Positions 12,201 through 24,150 of a stretch of 64,000 nt of DNA are shown here, piece after piece. The notes beneath the pieces were generated by a model. It searched no databases. It saw only the letters and a program-made list of their open reading frames with translations, and had not been told where the DNA came from. The stretch is from the NCBI RefSeq assembly GCF_036711975.1, contig NC_091967.1:7564001-7628000 (forward strand), in the 5' to 3' direction. This DNA is from Onthophagus taurus. Taxonomy: Eukaryota > Arthropoda > Insecta > Coleoptera > Scarabaeidae. A program made the translations under genes and the position numbers. Within the stretch, counting starts at the first letter, position 1. Every line of letters starts with the position of its first letter.

Positions 12201-15200
12201 TGATTCTAGTTCTAAGTCTAGTGTTAACACTCTAATTCGAAGGGCAAAATCTAAACTGCGCCGCTCGCTACGGTATCATCTTACCATTATCTGTCGATCA
12301 TTTTGCCACAAACAGAACCAGGAATTCGTCGCTAAATATTATGTGATCCCATTCATCGATCCAACGTTGTTCTTCTTGGCATCATAGATGTCTGGCTCAT
12401 TTGTGAAGTTTCGTCAAAGAAGACGTCGTAAAGGTCGGTATGAATGGAGATGATTAAAAGATAAAGTTCGTTAATACCAATTGCAGCCGAAGAACGAAAT
12501 CTGTCTCTAAGACTCATTTGTCTAAAGCGACCATCTTCGCGTTCGTTAGTCGCTCGAGAACGTCCGCTTGCAAGAGGACGACTACTATTGAAGTGTTTCG
12601 ATTCAATCTTCGACTAATATCACGAAACGGAATACCTTGCGCTAACATTCATATTTAAATATACTGATGTATTTTATCCTTTATATCGACGTTTTACTGT
12701 ATTTTAAATAAATCAGTAATTTTTGTTATTTACCTGATTTTCTTTTTCACTATTTTTAAATTTTAACGTAAACAAATTAACGTGCGTAGATTTTTCCCTG
12801 TCAACACTTCGAGCGTCAATGGCTTGTGTTAAGTACTTGTTAACCCTATTGGAGGGTTGATGATAGACGCTGGGGTGACGCTTCTTGAAGGGTCTCTTGA
12901 ATTTCTCCGAGACTTTGTTCTACAAAAAAACAAACAACAAAACGCAATAAGTAATCGATAAAAACACGAATGAATCGAAAACTTGGAGAATCAAAAAAGA
13001 TTTTCAGCAAACTTTGGTAGGTTTTAAATAGTAGTAAAGCCAAAAATGAAGCGACTATAGTTTTTTTAACACGTAAAAAATTCGCTGCAAGAAAAAAAAT
13101 TAAGATTAAAATTTTTTTTTATTTTAGTTAATGAAATGTACGAAGCACTTTCATGCACCAAAAATTGTTTTTTCTTCAAAGGCCATCAGAAATAAAATCA
13201 AAAATAAATTAAAAAGTAAAAATTCAGATCAAAAAGATTTTTTTTTCTTTTCGGAAAAATAGTGTAAAACGCAACACTAGAAATGCCAAAAAAAAAGGAA
13301 AGTTAAAAAGAAATTATAAAAAAACTGTAGTAGATTTTCAAGAATATTTCCAATCATCAATCAAAAAGTGAGCGTTAACTCACATCCGTCTCAGCGGCCG
13401 TTGAACATCCGGCTTCGAAATCGCCGGATTCTTCACCGTGAAGCATTTTCTTGAACTCTAGCACCTACAAAGCCATTTATGGTACTGGTTTTTTTATTTG
13501 TTGTTCAGATGGGTTGGTGTCAACACAAAGAGGTGAACACAAATTATTTACACTTATTAAATTTCATTATATCAGAATAAAAGCAAAAAATAACACATAA
13601 AACTATGATCTAAACGATAAAAGAAAATTATTGGAGTGGTCTGCATTCGAATTTCTCGCATATAAAATAATTTCCTGCGTGTTTATCAAAGTTACACACA
13701 TATTGAGGTGTTTTAATGACACAGAGAACAAATTTAACCGCATTATCTATAAATTATTTTATTTTATTGCTATCAGAGACATTAAAACACCTGTATATGG
13801 ACGTTTCAGTCAAACAATGTTATCTGAATCGTCCTGTATATGCGAGAAAGTAAAAATAATGAAAAATTATAATTTAAGAACGTGTTAATAACTTTTCAAG
13901 GAATATTGAGTGCCCTGTGATGAAAAAATGCTAATATATACTTTATACAGAGTGATTCTTTTTTTTTGTAATTTGTGAAAGCGAAGCAGGCTCAAGTGCT
14001 GACTCACTTTGCTCTCAACCGCCGTGCTATTTGCTGATTGACTCGTTGAAGAGGAATCGGCGTGAAGCATCCGTTGCAGATCTAGTACCTATAAGCGTAC
14101 ACAGTTACAACCACAGAGAAACGACATCGAGATCACATCACATAGAATAATTTCTAGTTTTTTTTCTAAACCTAAAAATTATTTTAAAAAAATTAAAACG
14201 GGTGTTAGTTTCAAAAATATTAAGAACTAATAAAACTTACCCAAACACATTATTATTTTATCAAATTTTCGCTACTTACACGACGATAAACGTTCATAAA
14301 CTCTGCTCGTTTCGTGTACTTTTTCGATTTTTCGAGCGGGAGTTTTTTATTTTTTTATTTGTTTCGAGCAGAACACCAAAAGACAGACAGTACCAAAAGA
14401 CAGAGAGAAGAGACAATGAGTGATAGCACTTACCGCGTCCTAAAAAGCAAACGTGAAAAATCATGCGATTAGAGAAAATGGTTTTTTAAAGAAGCTTTTT
14501 AAATTTTAAAAAGGTATAAGAGGTAGAACCGTAATGTATTTTTGTTAATATGACATCAAACTTTTTCGGAATACTTATACTCAATTTTAAAAACTTTATC
14601 GCCTACCGGCAGCAAAAACATATTTTATGCAATCCAATTGCGGCAGTAAAGTGACACTTTGTGCTAGTGTGCTGGTAAACTATGTATTTTGCGGCAGGCA
14701 AAGTATTTTTTTTAAACAAAATCCCATATTAACAAAATACATTAAGTTATTTTCAAAAAAATACAAGAAACAAACACCATACATATACAGCACGTAAGAT
14801 TGTAAAGAAAAAAAATATAAAAGAACAAGAACGTGAGGTTAGAAAAACACGTGTATCAAAAAAATCTTGTGCACCAGTGCTTTATACATTTAAATTATTT
14901 TTAAAAATAGTGCATAATTAAAAAAATTACTTCTTAATTTTGTGCGGTACATGACGATAAAAACATCACCAAATTTATTTTTTTATTATTAATAATCTTA
15001 AATTTTTTTAATAAATTTAATTTATTTTTAATTATTTTTCTTACCTTCCTAGCATTGGCCGTCTTAATATCCGAAGATTGCAACGCGATGTTCGAGAATG
15101 GCACCTCCATCGAGTATTTTATCGAATGCAGCAACTGCACGACGACGTTCGAAACATTCTTGAAGCTCAGCTTCCGACGTTGTCCAGGCCCCATCACCGA

Positions 15201-18200
15201 GCGAACCTGAAGCGTGTTGAATAAGAGTGGCTGGAAAAGATAAAGACGAACGCCGCGCACCCGACGAAAAACGATATTTGTTAGTCGGTGTTAGAGGTTT
15301 TTTTAATTTTGTTTTAGAATTTTAAAAGATGCAGAAGAAATAGAAGAAGAAGAAAAATCGATAACTTTTTATCGATTAGTTTTTTTTGCTGTGGCAAAGA
15401 AAAACATAAAGTAAATATTTTAAAACACGTTAACAACATGCATTATAATAAAGTAATCGCGTCTCTTGATTGTATTTTGTGTGGGCTTCAAAGCTGCTGT
15501 TGCTGCCGTTGAAATTTAAACTCGCCATCAGTATGCAGAGGTTTCAACGTGGGTTACTTTATGAATAAAATATCCGGCAACGAATCCATTTCATTCATAA
15601 CCTTGTTGTAAATGTAAACATTATTTTTATAATATTATATTATTATGATTAAAATATAAATATATATATAATTAAAAATTTATGGAACTATAGAGTACTA
15701 AGATCTTCATTAAGCTCTCTTATCACCTTGCTGCTAAATTTATCACATTAATAAACACAACATTAACCAAAGTGGGTACTTGAAATGGCTGTAATGTTTA
15801 ATTTAACAGGATGCTGATAGTAAAAGTGATCCTAAACAGGATTGTATAAAAAGGTCAATATCTTGATTTAATATTAGATAGCAAATTACAACATTAATCG
15901 AAGTAATTACCAATATACTTATGATTTTTTTTAAACGTGACACCAATTTTGTATACTGGTTTTGTAGAAGTCCAATTCTGAACTATCCATACCATACAAT
16001 TATTAAAAGACCAAAAAAGGTAATAATATTCTATCCACAATATGAGTCAGTAATGATTGTTTGACACATTTCCAAAAAGGAGAATTCAGGCTGTTATCAA
16101 CTAAATTCATATTTGTTCACGTTTGAAAAACTTTGGTTCTGCTTTTGGATTATGTTTATTTGATGTCTTAAGTTTTTTTTTATTATGGCGAGAAAATGAT
16201 ATCGGTTAAGTGCTCGCCGCCAGAATTGATGACCATACGTACCCGATTTATGGTATTTTCCATCACTCTTCACAGAACATCTAGCGGTAGGTTCTCGCAT
16301 TCTTGACGGACATTTTCTTTGAGGGCTTGAAGAGTTTGAGGTTTGTGAACATAGATTCATGACTTCAAAAAACGCCACAAAAAGAAGTCTAGAACGGTTA
16401 ATCGGGCGATTTTGCCGGCCAGTGCAAATCGCCAAATCGAGAGATAAGGCGATGCGGAAATGCAATTTCGGTTGTGGCTCGTGCAGTATGCGTCGTTGCT
16501 CCATCCTGCTAGAACCACATGTTTTCTAGTCCCAATACATGAAATTCAGGACGGAGAAAGTCGTTGAGCATGGCTCTGTAGTGCTTGCCGTTCACAGTAG
16601 CAATATTCTCAGCAGAATGGCTGTTCCGGGGGCGGCCAGATCTGGCAGCATCTCGTGTTGTCCCAGTTGGTGTCGGAAAACCGAGAAATTTGCGCCGAAA
16701 TTCTTGTTGCAGGCATTAGTTAAAATTTGAAAGTTTTTTATCGTTCGTTCGTTCGTTTTGAATAAACATAAAAGGAAATTCCACGAGAAATGAATATATT
16801 GCAGGCTTATTGATCTCTTTTTTTTTGTATAGTCCTCGACTTAATTGATGTACCCTGAATACACATAATGAGAGTTGTACTCTATTTTTACTATTTTTTA
16901 GTAAACATAACTGATTTCAGTTCCAATTAAACCAATTAAGAATACGTTATTACATGTTTTGACAAACAACATTTTAAAAATAACTCAATAAATTGATAAT
17001 CTTTTCTGATTTTTTATCTATTTCTCATTTGAATAAACTCAATTTGAAGGACATAAATGGGGCGTGGTATAAACGTCGTTAAAAGGGTGCCACGCGCGGA
17101 GAACATCGATCCAATCCCAAGCATATTTTACATTGCCAGGACGGAGGTAAACAAGCGACGCGGATGTTCAACACTTCCGGTACGGCGACGACTACATTAG
17201 CACCTCATGTCATATCTATCTAACTACACCAATAGTTAATTTCAACGGCAGCTTGAGAGCTTTTCGAGAGGGAGGGAAAGCATGTATCTACGTAATATCA
17301 TACCAAGAATACACCAGAAGAGAGAAGATTCAGCAAGAGAAGAGAAAATCATTTCGAAAGAGAGTAAATTATAAAAGAAGCTAAACGAATAATATTTTCT
17401 GCGTTTGTCATCATTTATGTTCTGCAGAAAGAAAAAAAGGTGATAACAAGTTAAGAAAGAAGTAGTTTTGTTAAAAGCAGCCTTAAATCTACATAAATTA
17501 ATGAAACATATACCTTTCTTCTTCTTGCCGGTGGAACAATAAAATAAGTAGTAACACAATGGTCCCTTAAATATTGATTCCTAGTCGAACCCATTCCGGC
17601 TTCAACCTCATACTCCCCTCCCAAATAGTCCAGAGTGGCTTGGGTGATGTGAACACGCCTAAAAAATTGAAATTCAATAACTTTATTATTTAGAGCTGAA
17701 CGTGTAAAATTGAGTTACGCGATGTCAATCACGGCAGCAATTAGAATTCATTAATTAAGTTCAATCGGAAATTTTATTGAAACAGAATCCTGACATAAAC
17801 ATCATTTTGTAATGGTATTAAAACCCTTTAAAACTTGAAATAAAAACTATAATCGAGAAATGTTTTTTTATAAACAACATAAGCTGTTTAGAAGATAATA
17901 ATTAGCGTAGTGTAACGAGTTTTACGCCGATTAAATTTCAAGAAACACAAATCTCTTTAAAAATCTACAATTGTTAGGGTTTAAATTTCAAAACGACAGC
18001 AAGAAAAAAGATATTTTATACCCTGGTTCTCCGCCGGCTTCCATATTATTGGCAAGTGTAACATCATTTGACCAAACATCGTATTGCCATTTCCTAAGTC
18101 CGAGCACGCCGCAGAGTACTCGTCCGGAATGAATACCGACCCTCATGTTAAGTTGAACGTCGGTGGCCTCAACAACGCTGGCGATCGCGTCGATCATATC

Positions 18201-21200
18201 CAAACCCATTTCCACGGTGCAATGAGCGTGATCCGAACGCGGTTCCGGCAAACCGGAAACGCAATAGTAACAATCGCCCAGAATTTTGATCCGTAAACAA
18301 TGATTTTCCTATTTAGGGTTAAAAATAATAACTTTAAGTAACTTCAACGTGAACTCTAACCTTTATAAATATCAAGACCTTTTCAAAGATAACCGTTTTA
18401 AAAATTTATTTTTATAAAAGTGAGGTTAATTTATACAAATAAGTCAATTAATTGTCAAGAAATTGACGTTGAATGTAAAAAATTTCAATTTAATACCAAC
18501 TGTAATAAAAAAAAATTAAACAAAACTAATTAACCACATATTTTATTAATATTAATTTTTTTTAATTATTTATGGTTAGATTTATTATTGATATTAAATT
18601 ATAAAAATTAAATTTATAAAAACCACCTGCCGATATATTAGAAAACTGTAATTAAAGCTGCATTTGATAGCTCGACATTAATTGTGAAATATTTTCAAAA
18701 AATTATAACAAAATTTTTTTTGAGTTTCACTTACGTTTGCCAGTTGATCAAATCGCCCAAAAAGTTCGTTTAAAAGTCTGACTAATTCTTGGGCGGTACA
18801 TTGCGACGCTAAAACCGTAAATCCAACGATGTCCGCAAAAAGTATACTGTAAATAAATAAGTGAAAACATTATTTATACAAATTGTTAAAATATCGATCG
18901 GATTTTAGTGTATTATTGAGGATATTTTAAAGTTTATACGTTAAATTAAAAGATTTAGATTTTAATCGCTATCATTTCATAGAAGGGTTGAAACACTCAA
19001 ACAAATCTCTTAATCGTAAATCTATTTTTAGTTTGAAACGAAAATGACTCACACTCGTTCGCCACTCAATGAATTGTGCTGAATGTTGAATCACACGGTG
19101 TTTAAATTTAAAATATGTATGTACGCGAACCAGTTCGTGTTTTAATATCATCTTTTGTTTAGAAAAACTTTTAGGATTTAACTAATAAAAACTTTTCCCA
19201 CACAGAATAGTTATATTAAATCCATTTTATTGTTTGGCTTGGCATATTGATAGAGTTCATGGCAAAATAGAGGAGTTCGTTGCTGCAGTAATTAACGGTG
19301 GAGTTATTAACAACAATTGCGGACGTTATTAGCTCGCGGTTAACATGCAGTGAGAGATACACAGCGCTTGATTCCTATGTACATGGGAGTATTGTTGTTA
19401 CCATTCCTTCTATTTAATCTGATCACTTTATCTTATAACTTCCGTTTGACGTTAGCGTGAATAATAATTAATCGGCCCAAACCACAACACCTGTATATTA
19501 CATTTTAGTTACACAAGAAACAAGTTTGCATTAAAACACAATTCGGTGGTAATAATACAAATTAATAATCATCAATATAAATACTATACCAAATTGATTT
19601 GGGACATAATTGTTTAGAAAATGTTTTTATGATGTTTATTTTGCTTAATTACCTGACATTTTCGTGTTTTTGAATGTAGATTTTATGGAATTGGCCCTCA
19701 ACCGGCGATATGATATCATTCTTCATTTCCATTGCGACGTGTTGCGGAAGCACCGATAAGAGAAGTCGTTCCTATCAAAAAAAATAGCAAAGTAAACAAA
19801 AATATATTAAGAGCTATTAATACTCATTGTGAAATTGGTATCAAAACGTAAATAACTACGCAAGTATAGTACATACAGATGCAACGGAGTTATAAATTTC
19901 AAACTCTATGATGAACGAAATCGGGAGAGGAAGGGGGTACCAAAAATAAGCACACATTATTATTATTATCGTTGTATACGAGCTGCGGAGAGTGGGAAAC
20001 ACCATTTTTCAACAGCATCGTTAACGATTTTGAAATTCTGGGGATTCAATGTGAACTATTTAAGTTGGTATAGTTAAGCTTTGGTTGCACATTTTCAGTC
20101 GTTTCGCTTTAAAATTACAATAAATGCTTAACGAAACACTATTTTAAAACATTGTTTACAACCGTGGCCCAACGAATTGATGGTTTATTACCAGTTTATT
20201 ATACACGCTGTCGAAAATTGAACCGTTAAATTTATAAATTTATGATTCATTTGAAAATTTACAAATTGAGTTGTTCTCGAATGTGATTTATGATAATATT
20301 ATAACGTTAAATAAATAATAACTTTTAGAGCTTAGAGGGTTATGATTATATTTTTTATAATTTGACATTTTATGAAGTGTCAAATATCGGATACCAACTG
20401 AAAAAATTACATTTGTTATTTTTTATCTTACCAATTTTTCGTTTTCATCTTCCATTTCTAAACGTGCCGCTATACAATTTCTTGTATCCAGAAATGCTTT
20501 TCTTTGAGCGTGTTCCATTAAATTGTGCATAAAAATTCCAACAACGTTTGCACAAAAGAAGACCAATACGTTTGCAGATAACTGAAATCGTAAAGAAAAA
20601 AAAATTAGAATAATGTTTTTACATAACTATAAATTGAGGTTAGAATTAAGGAACAAAGTGTATCATTACTAATGATTAAAATTTGTATTGTTTCTTATAT
20701 TTGAACCTTGTAAATCTTCACTTGTTGTGTAAATCTTATTGTAAAGTATTCAAATAAATAAGCCAGTGATTTTGTAGATGCTAAAGGCTTGAAGTCGATG
20801 CTACAGAAATGATTGGGTTTATAGATATTCTTGTTATTACTGGGCATTTAAAAAAAATGAGGAGAATCCATAGCTTATCATAATTAAAGCGCAGAACTAT
20901 TTATTAGACAATAATGAGTAGAAACAAATTTTTTTCTATAATGACACATATTCGGTTAGACGATCTTAACACCAGATCTGAGAGAAAGAAAAATGATAAA
21001 TCACAAAGGAAGAGTTTGTTGACAACATATTTGCGATGATTAGATGTCTGCGCGCGTTATAACTACCACTCACGAACATTTTTAGTCTTAAGTGCGCTAT
21101 GTGTCTCGTATATGTTGCGTAGCACTGCCGCGCAAACATTCATTGCTCTAATGGTGCTACAGCCCGCTCCGAGTCTTGACCTCCTTCAGTTTCTTTCCCC

Positions 21201-24150
21201 AACCATCTTTATCCATAGCCGCTCTCTTCCAGTTCCTAATGCCGAGGATACTTCTCGCGTCCGCATCCGTCTCACCCTACTATCTCTTTCTGGGTCTTCC
21301 TGCTGGCCTGCGTTTGGACACAGCTTCAAATGTTTTTTTTTATTATCACCGATTTTTTAGTCTGAGCGAAATCACTGTCATTTTGAACACAGTCATTCTC
21401 TTTCTAGTTTTTTAAAATTGAATTGTCACACCAAATAACGATCTCTTTTGAAGGACTTTTAAGAAACAACCTGTAGTGTTATTACCCCTACTATGTCTTC
21501 ATATCAGGAGCATATGAGTGCTAAATATCTCCAAAATTATTATATATTCATTAGTGTGTGCAAGCAGAGCATGTTAGAACGTCAATGTTAGAACGTATTT
21601 GCGACGGTGTCATTCTCATGTGGTTAGTGGCTGCTTTTCTTTTGATTGTATAGATGATAAAATATTATTTCTGAATAATAACATTTCAAAATAATCTAAG
21701 AAACAGGTCACAATCAAAATAAAAGATTTTTTAAGCCTCAGCTCATTTCTTCGTTTTTAATATTCTATACCTTCGAGAAATTTTATGTACTTAAAAATTT
21801 AATGTACTCTAAGTACATTACATTTCACGGAGGTACGGAGCTGTTTTATTTATTTCCATCACATGCGGCTCTACCATAATATATTATGGATCTTTTAACA
21901 CCTCCAACTTGGAAGGAGTATTTTCGGAGTCCAGGAAGAAATCATATGAATTGCCACACCTTAATAGATTTATACATAACACTATTATTTATGAACTGCA
22001 TCAACTTTTTTAACTTAAGTTGCACTCAAGATGATTTAATTACAAACAAATAATGTCGCTTATTGTTTTCCGTATTGGATGTTCAAATTAGAAAACACAA
22101 GATTTGGATATAGTGAAAGAGTGTGTGATTGAAAGAGGGTGTCTACAGAGTCTCATTAAAGAACGCGATTGCATCAAGATTACATGTTGAAAAAGTTATA
22201 CCACTACTCGCTTTTTATCCCAGACTTAAATGCAACAAGAAAAGCAGCGTTAGAGAGATATTTTAGAAAGAATATAAATTTTTTGTATCCCACAATTTGG
22301 TCTGGATTCAACTGGACACAATTAATGAGAAGTTAGGTAAATACACAAATTGTTGACAAAATAATAAACAATAAATATTACTCAATTATCTCTGATTAAT
22401 CTCATGATAACAAGCCTATCCAAATTTATCTGCCGCCTATCGCGGAATTATACACTTATTTTTTAAAACTGTAGAGAAAATGCAAGACAGAATCCGTGAA
22501 GGTGTCATGAAAGTTGATTCTGCCCTGTTCTGCATTCTGACATTAGCAGACTGTCAAAATAATACAATTTTTTTGATATTTTGAAAATGGAAAGTTGGAA
22601 AAGTAAAAAATAATTTTGATTGCGCCTTGAATTTAAAATCAAATTTAATTCCTTTTTAGTTACACAACCAATTCAAAACACTTGATCAAAAAATTTTTTT
22701 TTCGGGTTATAGTATAGCCATAAATACTTTTTTGGAAACTTTCAAAATCCTCTTTTGGCACAACTCCACGATACGTGTAGCCAAAAATTCGTTAAAATAC
22801 GTAAACTATTTACGTTCGTAAATTTTTTCCGAGTTAAATTATCTTTAAAACCTATTTAAAGAGTAAGTTCCTCTCGAAATCGTTAAAATAGCGTTCGTTT
22901 AAATTGGGTTTACGGCCTGTTTAGTGATTTTCCCCGTGGATTTATGGTTTGTAGAAAAACAATCGTTGGTTTTACAAAATCGACAATTGTCGATCCTTTC
23001 AGGATTTCGGGTTCGTAAGATTTTCGGGCACCGATCCAAGAAACATCGAGATCTCTCCTTCCATTGGAACCTAACGCAATAAGGCTTCTCCTCAATGATC
23101 GATGTTTATACCGAAGTCGTAAATTAAATTAGAATTATATTACTCGTTTTCAAAGATATTCTTTACATTTGTATTCTTTGTACTTCATTATAAGTTATGT
23201 AAGAAATATGTATCTTAATTAATGCGAAATATAGGTCAGGTTTAAACTCGTTTCAGGTCCAAAGTAAATAATAAATAAACTACGTTTCATCGTGAGTTCG
23301 TGTAAACATAGTGAAATTCAATTATTTTTTAATAAAATTTTCGATTTAATAAAAATCGAATGTTTCACTCAATTTATTTTAATTAAAAATTTAAATCAAA
23401 CGTAAATTTTTACGTTGAAATATAAATTCACTTTGAAAGCTCTCGCCAAACTTAATTTCATAGGCATATTAGATTAAAAAGGGTATGTTTCATTTTGACC
23501 CTGAAAGGGACTCTAAAGCAAATTAGATTTTAGTGACCCTTTTCAACGTTAATTAAAATGCAATAAAAATAAGCTTTTAATGAATTGAAAAATCTTACCT
23601 GTTGCCAAATCAAATGTTGAAATTCTTTCGCCAAAATAGTGCTAACACCCAAATGAGCTCCACAAATGAAAAAACCAAAAACTCCGGCAATCCAAGTTTT
23701 CAACGGCATCATAGCGTAAGCCAAATAAACAACGAAAACGACGTGCCAAGTTCCTTCTGCGGCGACTTTACCCTGACTCGATGGATAAACCGGAAGCGCT
23801 AAGGCGCAAAAGGTAACCAAAAAGAACAGGACAACGTAACAGACCCAAAGTAGATACGCATCCTGCATAAGTTTCGTGTGTAAGAATCCCAGGAGGATCG
23901 CAAACAGGATACAATGGGCCGCGTTGTAAACCACTTGCGGTGTTGGCGGTTGAACGTAGAAAAGGCCGAGATTTGCCAAAACGAACGTTAATAAGACGAA
24001 AAGACCGACGACGGCCGTCACACTCGAATGTTGTAATTTACAAATGTAACGTTGGTATAACATTTCGAGTTCGTCGTTTTCAAAACGATGTGGATTTAAA
24101 CAACGGGACATCACCCCCGGAGATGTCATCGTTTTTACACTGTGATCCAT
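6208..24150 (-). CDS. rut: Ca2+/calmodulin-type adenylyl cyclase (rutabaga/ADCY1 family)
   Basis: Coding exons on minus: 24150-23599, 20581-20432, 19771-19653, 18846-18735, 18308-18022, 17658-17514, 15230-15045, one of 14088-14008 or 13464-13384, 12919-12734, 11864-11586, 11531-11278, 11225-10985, 10732-10366, 10309-10010, 9956-8123, 7236-7077, 6906-6654, 6548-6208. The total is 5,847 nt (1,948 aa) with every phase closing. The protein makes cAMP from ATP at the plasma membrane. Exon 1 carries the first set of membrane segments. C1a holds the metal-binding FADIVGF and GDCYYCVSG motifs. C1b has the basic RRKLSF segment, where ADCY1 binds calmodulin. Exons from 11864 carry the second membrane set. 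C2 has [13 protein letters not shown] and [17 protein letters not shown] long Ser/Pro/His-rich tail ends in SETDPDSDV. The start MDHSVK and the tail [14 protein letters not shown] fit rutabaga rather than other cyclases. Confidence 0.93.
7236..7700. other. Intron sequence between cyclase tail exons
   Basis: AT-rich sequence between the exon ending at 8123 and the one starting at 7236. I see no gene. TGTCAAAACT/AGTTTTGACA-like inverted words near 7528-7600 suggest a small degraded hairpin element. Confidence 0.3.
7705..7885. repeat. Dispersed palindromic repeat, copy 2
   Basis: It contains AACTAAAACTAGAGCTAACAC and a degraded core (CATCTTTTAAGACGCCTAAAC). It is preceded by a block around 7720-7760 (AATGCTTAATTTATTC, ATTCGTGTTTTGTAAT) that recurs at 12070-12120, showing that the two copies share flanking sequence. 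It lies in a cyclase intron. Confidence 0.6.
8068..8122 (-). other. Read-through C-terminus of the cyclase tail exon
   Basis: The tail exon has a CAG|GTATTT donor at 8123/8122. Splicing there joins in phase to the exon at 7236 (codon AG|A) and adds about 250 residues. If the donor is skipped, translation runs 17 residues further (Asn-rich) to a TAA at 8068. Two C-terminal isoforms are therefore predicted. The downstream exons look conserved in character (acidic, PALENIS segment), so the spliced form is probably the main one. Confidence 0.5.
11951..12701. mobile_element. Degraded TIR element in a cyclase intron
   Basis: The left end reads AGTAAAACCTCGATATAAC and the right end is its imperfect inverse (TTATATCGACGTTTTACTG), flanked by TA on both sides. 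Inside are a copy of the palindromic repeat (about 12065-12235) and a broken Tc1-like transposase. The same terminal sequence ends the repeats near 26.44 and 42.01 kb. The size is about 750 bp and no intact frame is present. Confidence 0.6.
12240..12660 (-). pseudogene. Tc1-like transposase remnant
   Basis: Read on minus with frame changes, the segment gives pieces typical of Tc1-like transposases: [16 protein letters not shown] (helix-turn-helix end), [16 protein letters not shown] (GR/REDR region), and later FSDEF and a RRYRSERR-like stretch around the second catalytic Asp. Stops and frameshifts interrupt it, and the N-terminus and the last catalytic part are missing. It is a fossil with no coding role. 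Confidence 0.6.
13384..13464 (-). other. Alternative 81-nt cyclase exon, version B
   Basis: Bounded by TTTGTAG| and |GTGAGT, 27 codons, phase 0 at both ends. It encodes a peptide starting [10 protein letters not shown] and ending STAAETD. It is clearly homologous to the exon at 14008-14088, with the same length, phase, donor type and shared MLH...ST-A-E pattern, so the two look like a tandem exon duplication. Use of one or the other (or both) keeps the frame. The position is just after the presumed calmodulin-binding segment. Confidence 0.75.
14008..14088 (-). other. Alternative 81-nt cyclase exon, version A
   Basis: Bounded by CTTATAG| and |GTGAGT, 27 codons, phase 0 at both ends. It starts [10 protein letters not shown] and ends STAVESK. 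It is the paralogue of the exon at 13384-13464. Because each is in phase with both flanking exons (ending NARK and starting NKVSEK), mutually exclusive or cassette use is possible. The Ser-rich middle (SSSTSQS) is specific to this version and could be phosphorylated. Confidence 0.75.
14434..14439 (-). other. Possible 6-nt microexon (GACGCG) of the cyclase gene
   Basis: The minus strand reads TTGCTTTTTAG|GACGCG|GTAAGTGC, a strong acceptor and a perfect GTAAGT donor only six bases apart. It lies in the intron between the exon ending at 15045 and the 81-nt alternative exons. Inclusion would add Asp-Ala in frame. It could also be a recursive splice site or chance. Confidence 0.35.
16140..16735 (-). 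pseudogene. mariner/IS630-type transposase remnant
   Basis: On minus, frame-shifted pieces read [40 protein letters not shown] and DFFLWRFL, the conserved core around the second catalytic Asp and the SPDL-P-DFFLWG block. Upstream pieces ([20 protein letters not shown]) lead straight into the core, so a large internal part is missing. Stop codons interrupt the frame. It lies in a cyclase intron, and a TCGT microsatellite follows at 16741-16756. Confidence 0.7.
17040..17240. other. GC-richer block in a cyclase intron
   Basis: A CpG-containing stretch (CCACGCGCGGAGAACATCG and neighbours) inside AT-rich intron sequence. I see no open frame of interest. It could be an intronic enhancer or the remnant of a repeat. 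Confidence 0.2.
21130..21330 (-). pseudogene. LINE fragment (3' end of a reverse-transcriptase ORF)
   Basis: The minus strand gives RPAGRPRKR, a stop, then [20 protein letters not shown] and [10 protein letters not shown]. The GRPRKRW...D...NW...A.D...W...L.EAKT pattern is the usual C-terminal end of non-LTR retrotransposon polyproteins. Only this tail remains. It lies in the first large cyclase intron. Confidence 0.6.
21400..23590. other. Cyclase intron 1, no gene seen
   Basis: AT-rich with short open frames only. The minus-strand frame near 22910-23095 has no recognisable domain and no supporting splice signals. Nothing else stands out. Confidence 0.3.

Noticed and set aside
16097-16504. 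135-codon frame on minus near 16.3 kb
   Set aside because: The mariner transposase signature is in a different frame; this one is a by-product of its decay.
21112-21415. Plus-strand frames near 21.2 kb
   Set aside because: The minus strand reads as a LINE tail, so the plus frames are shadows.
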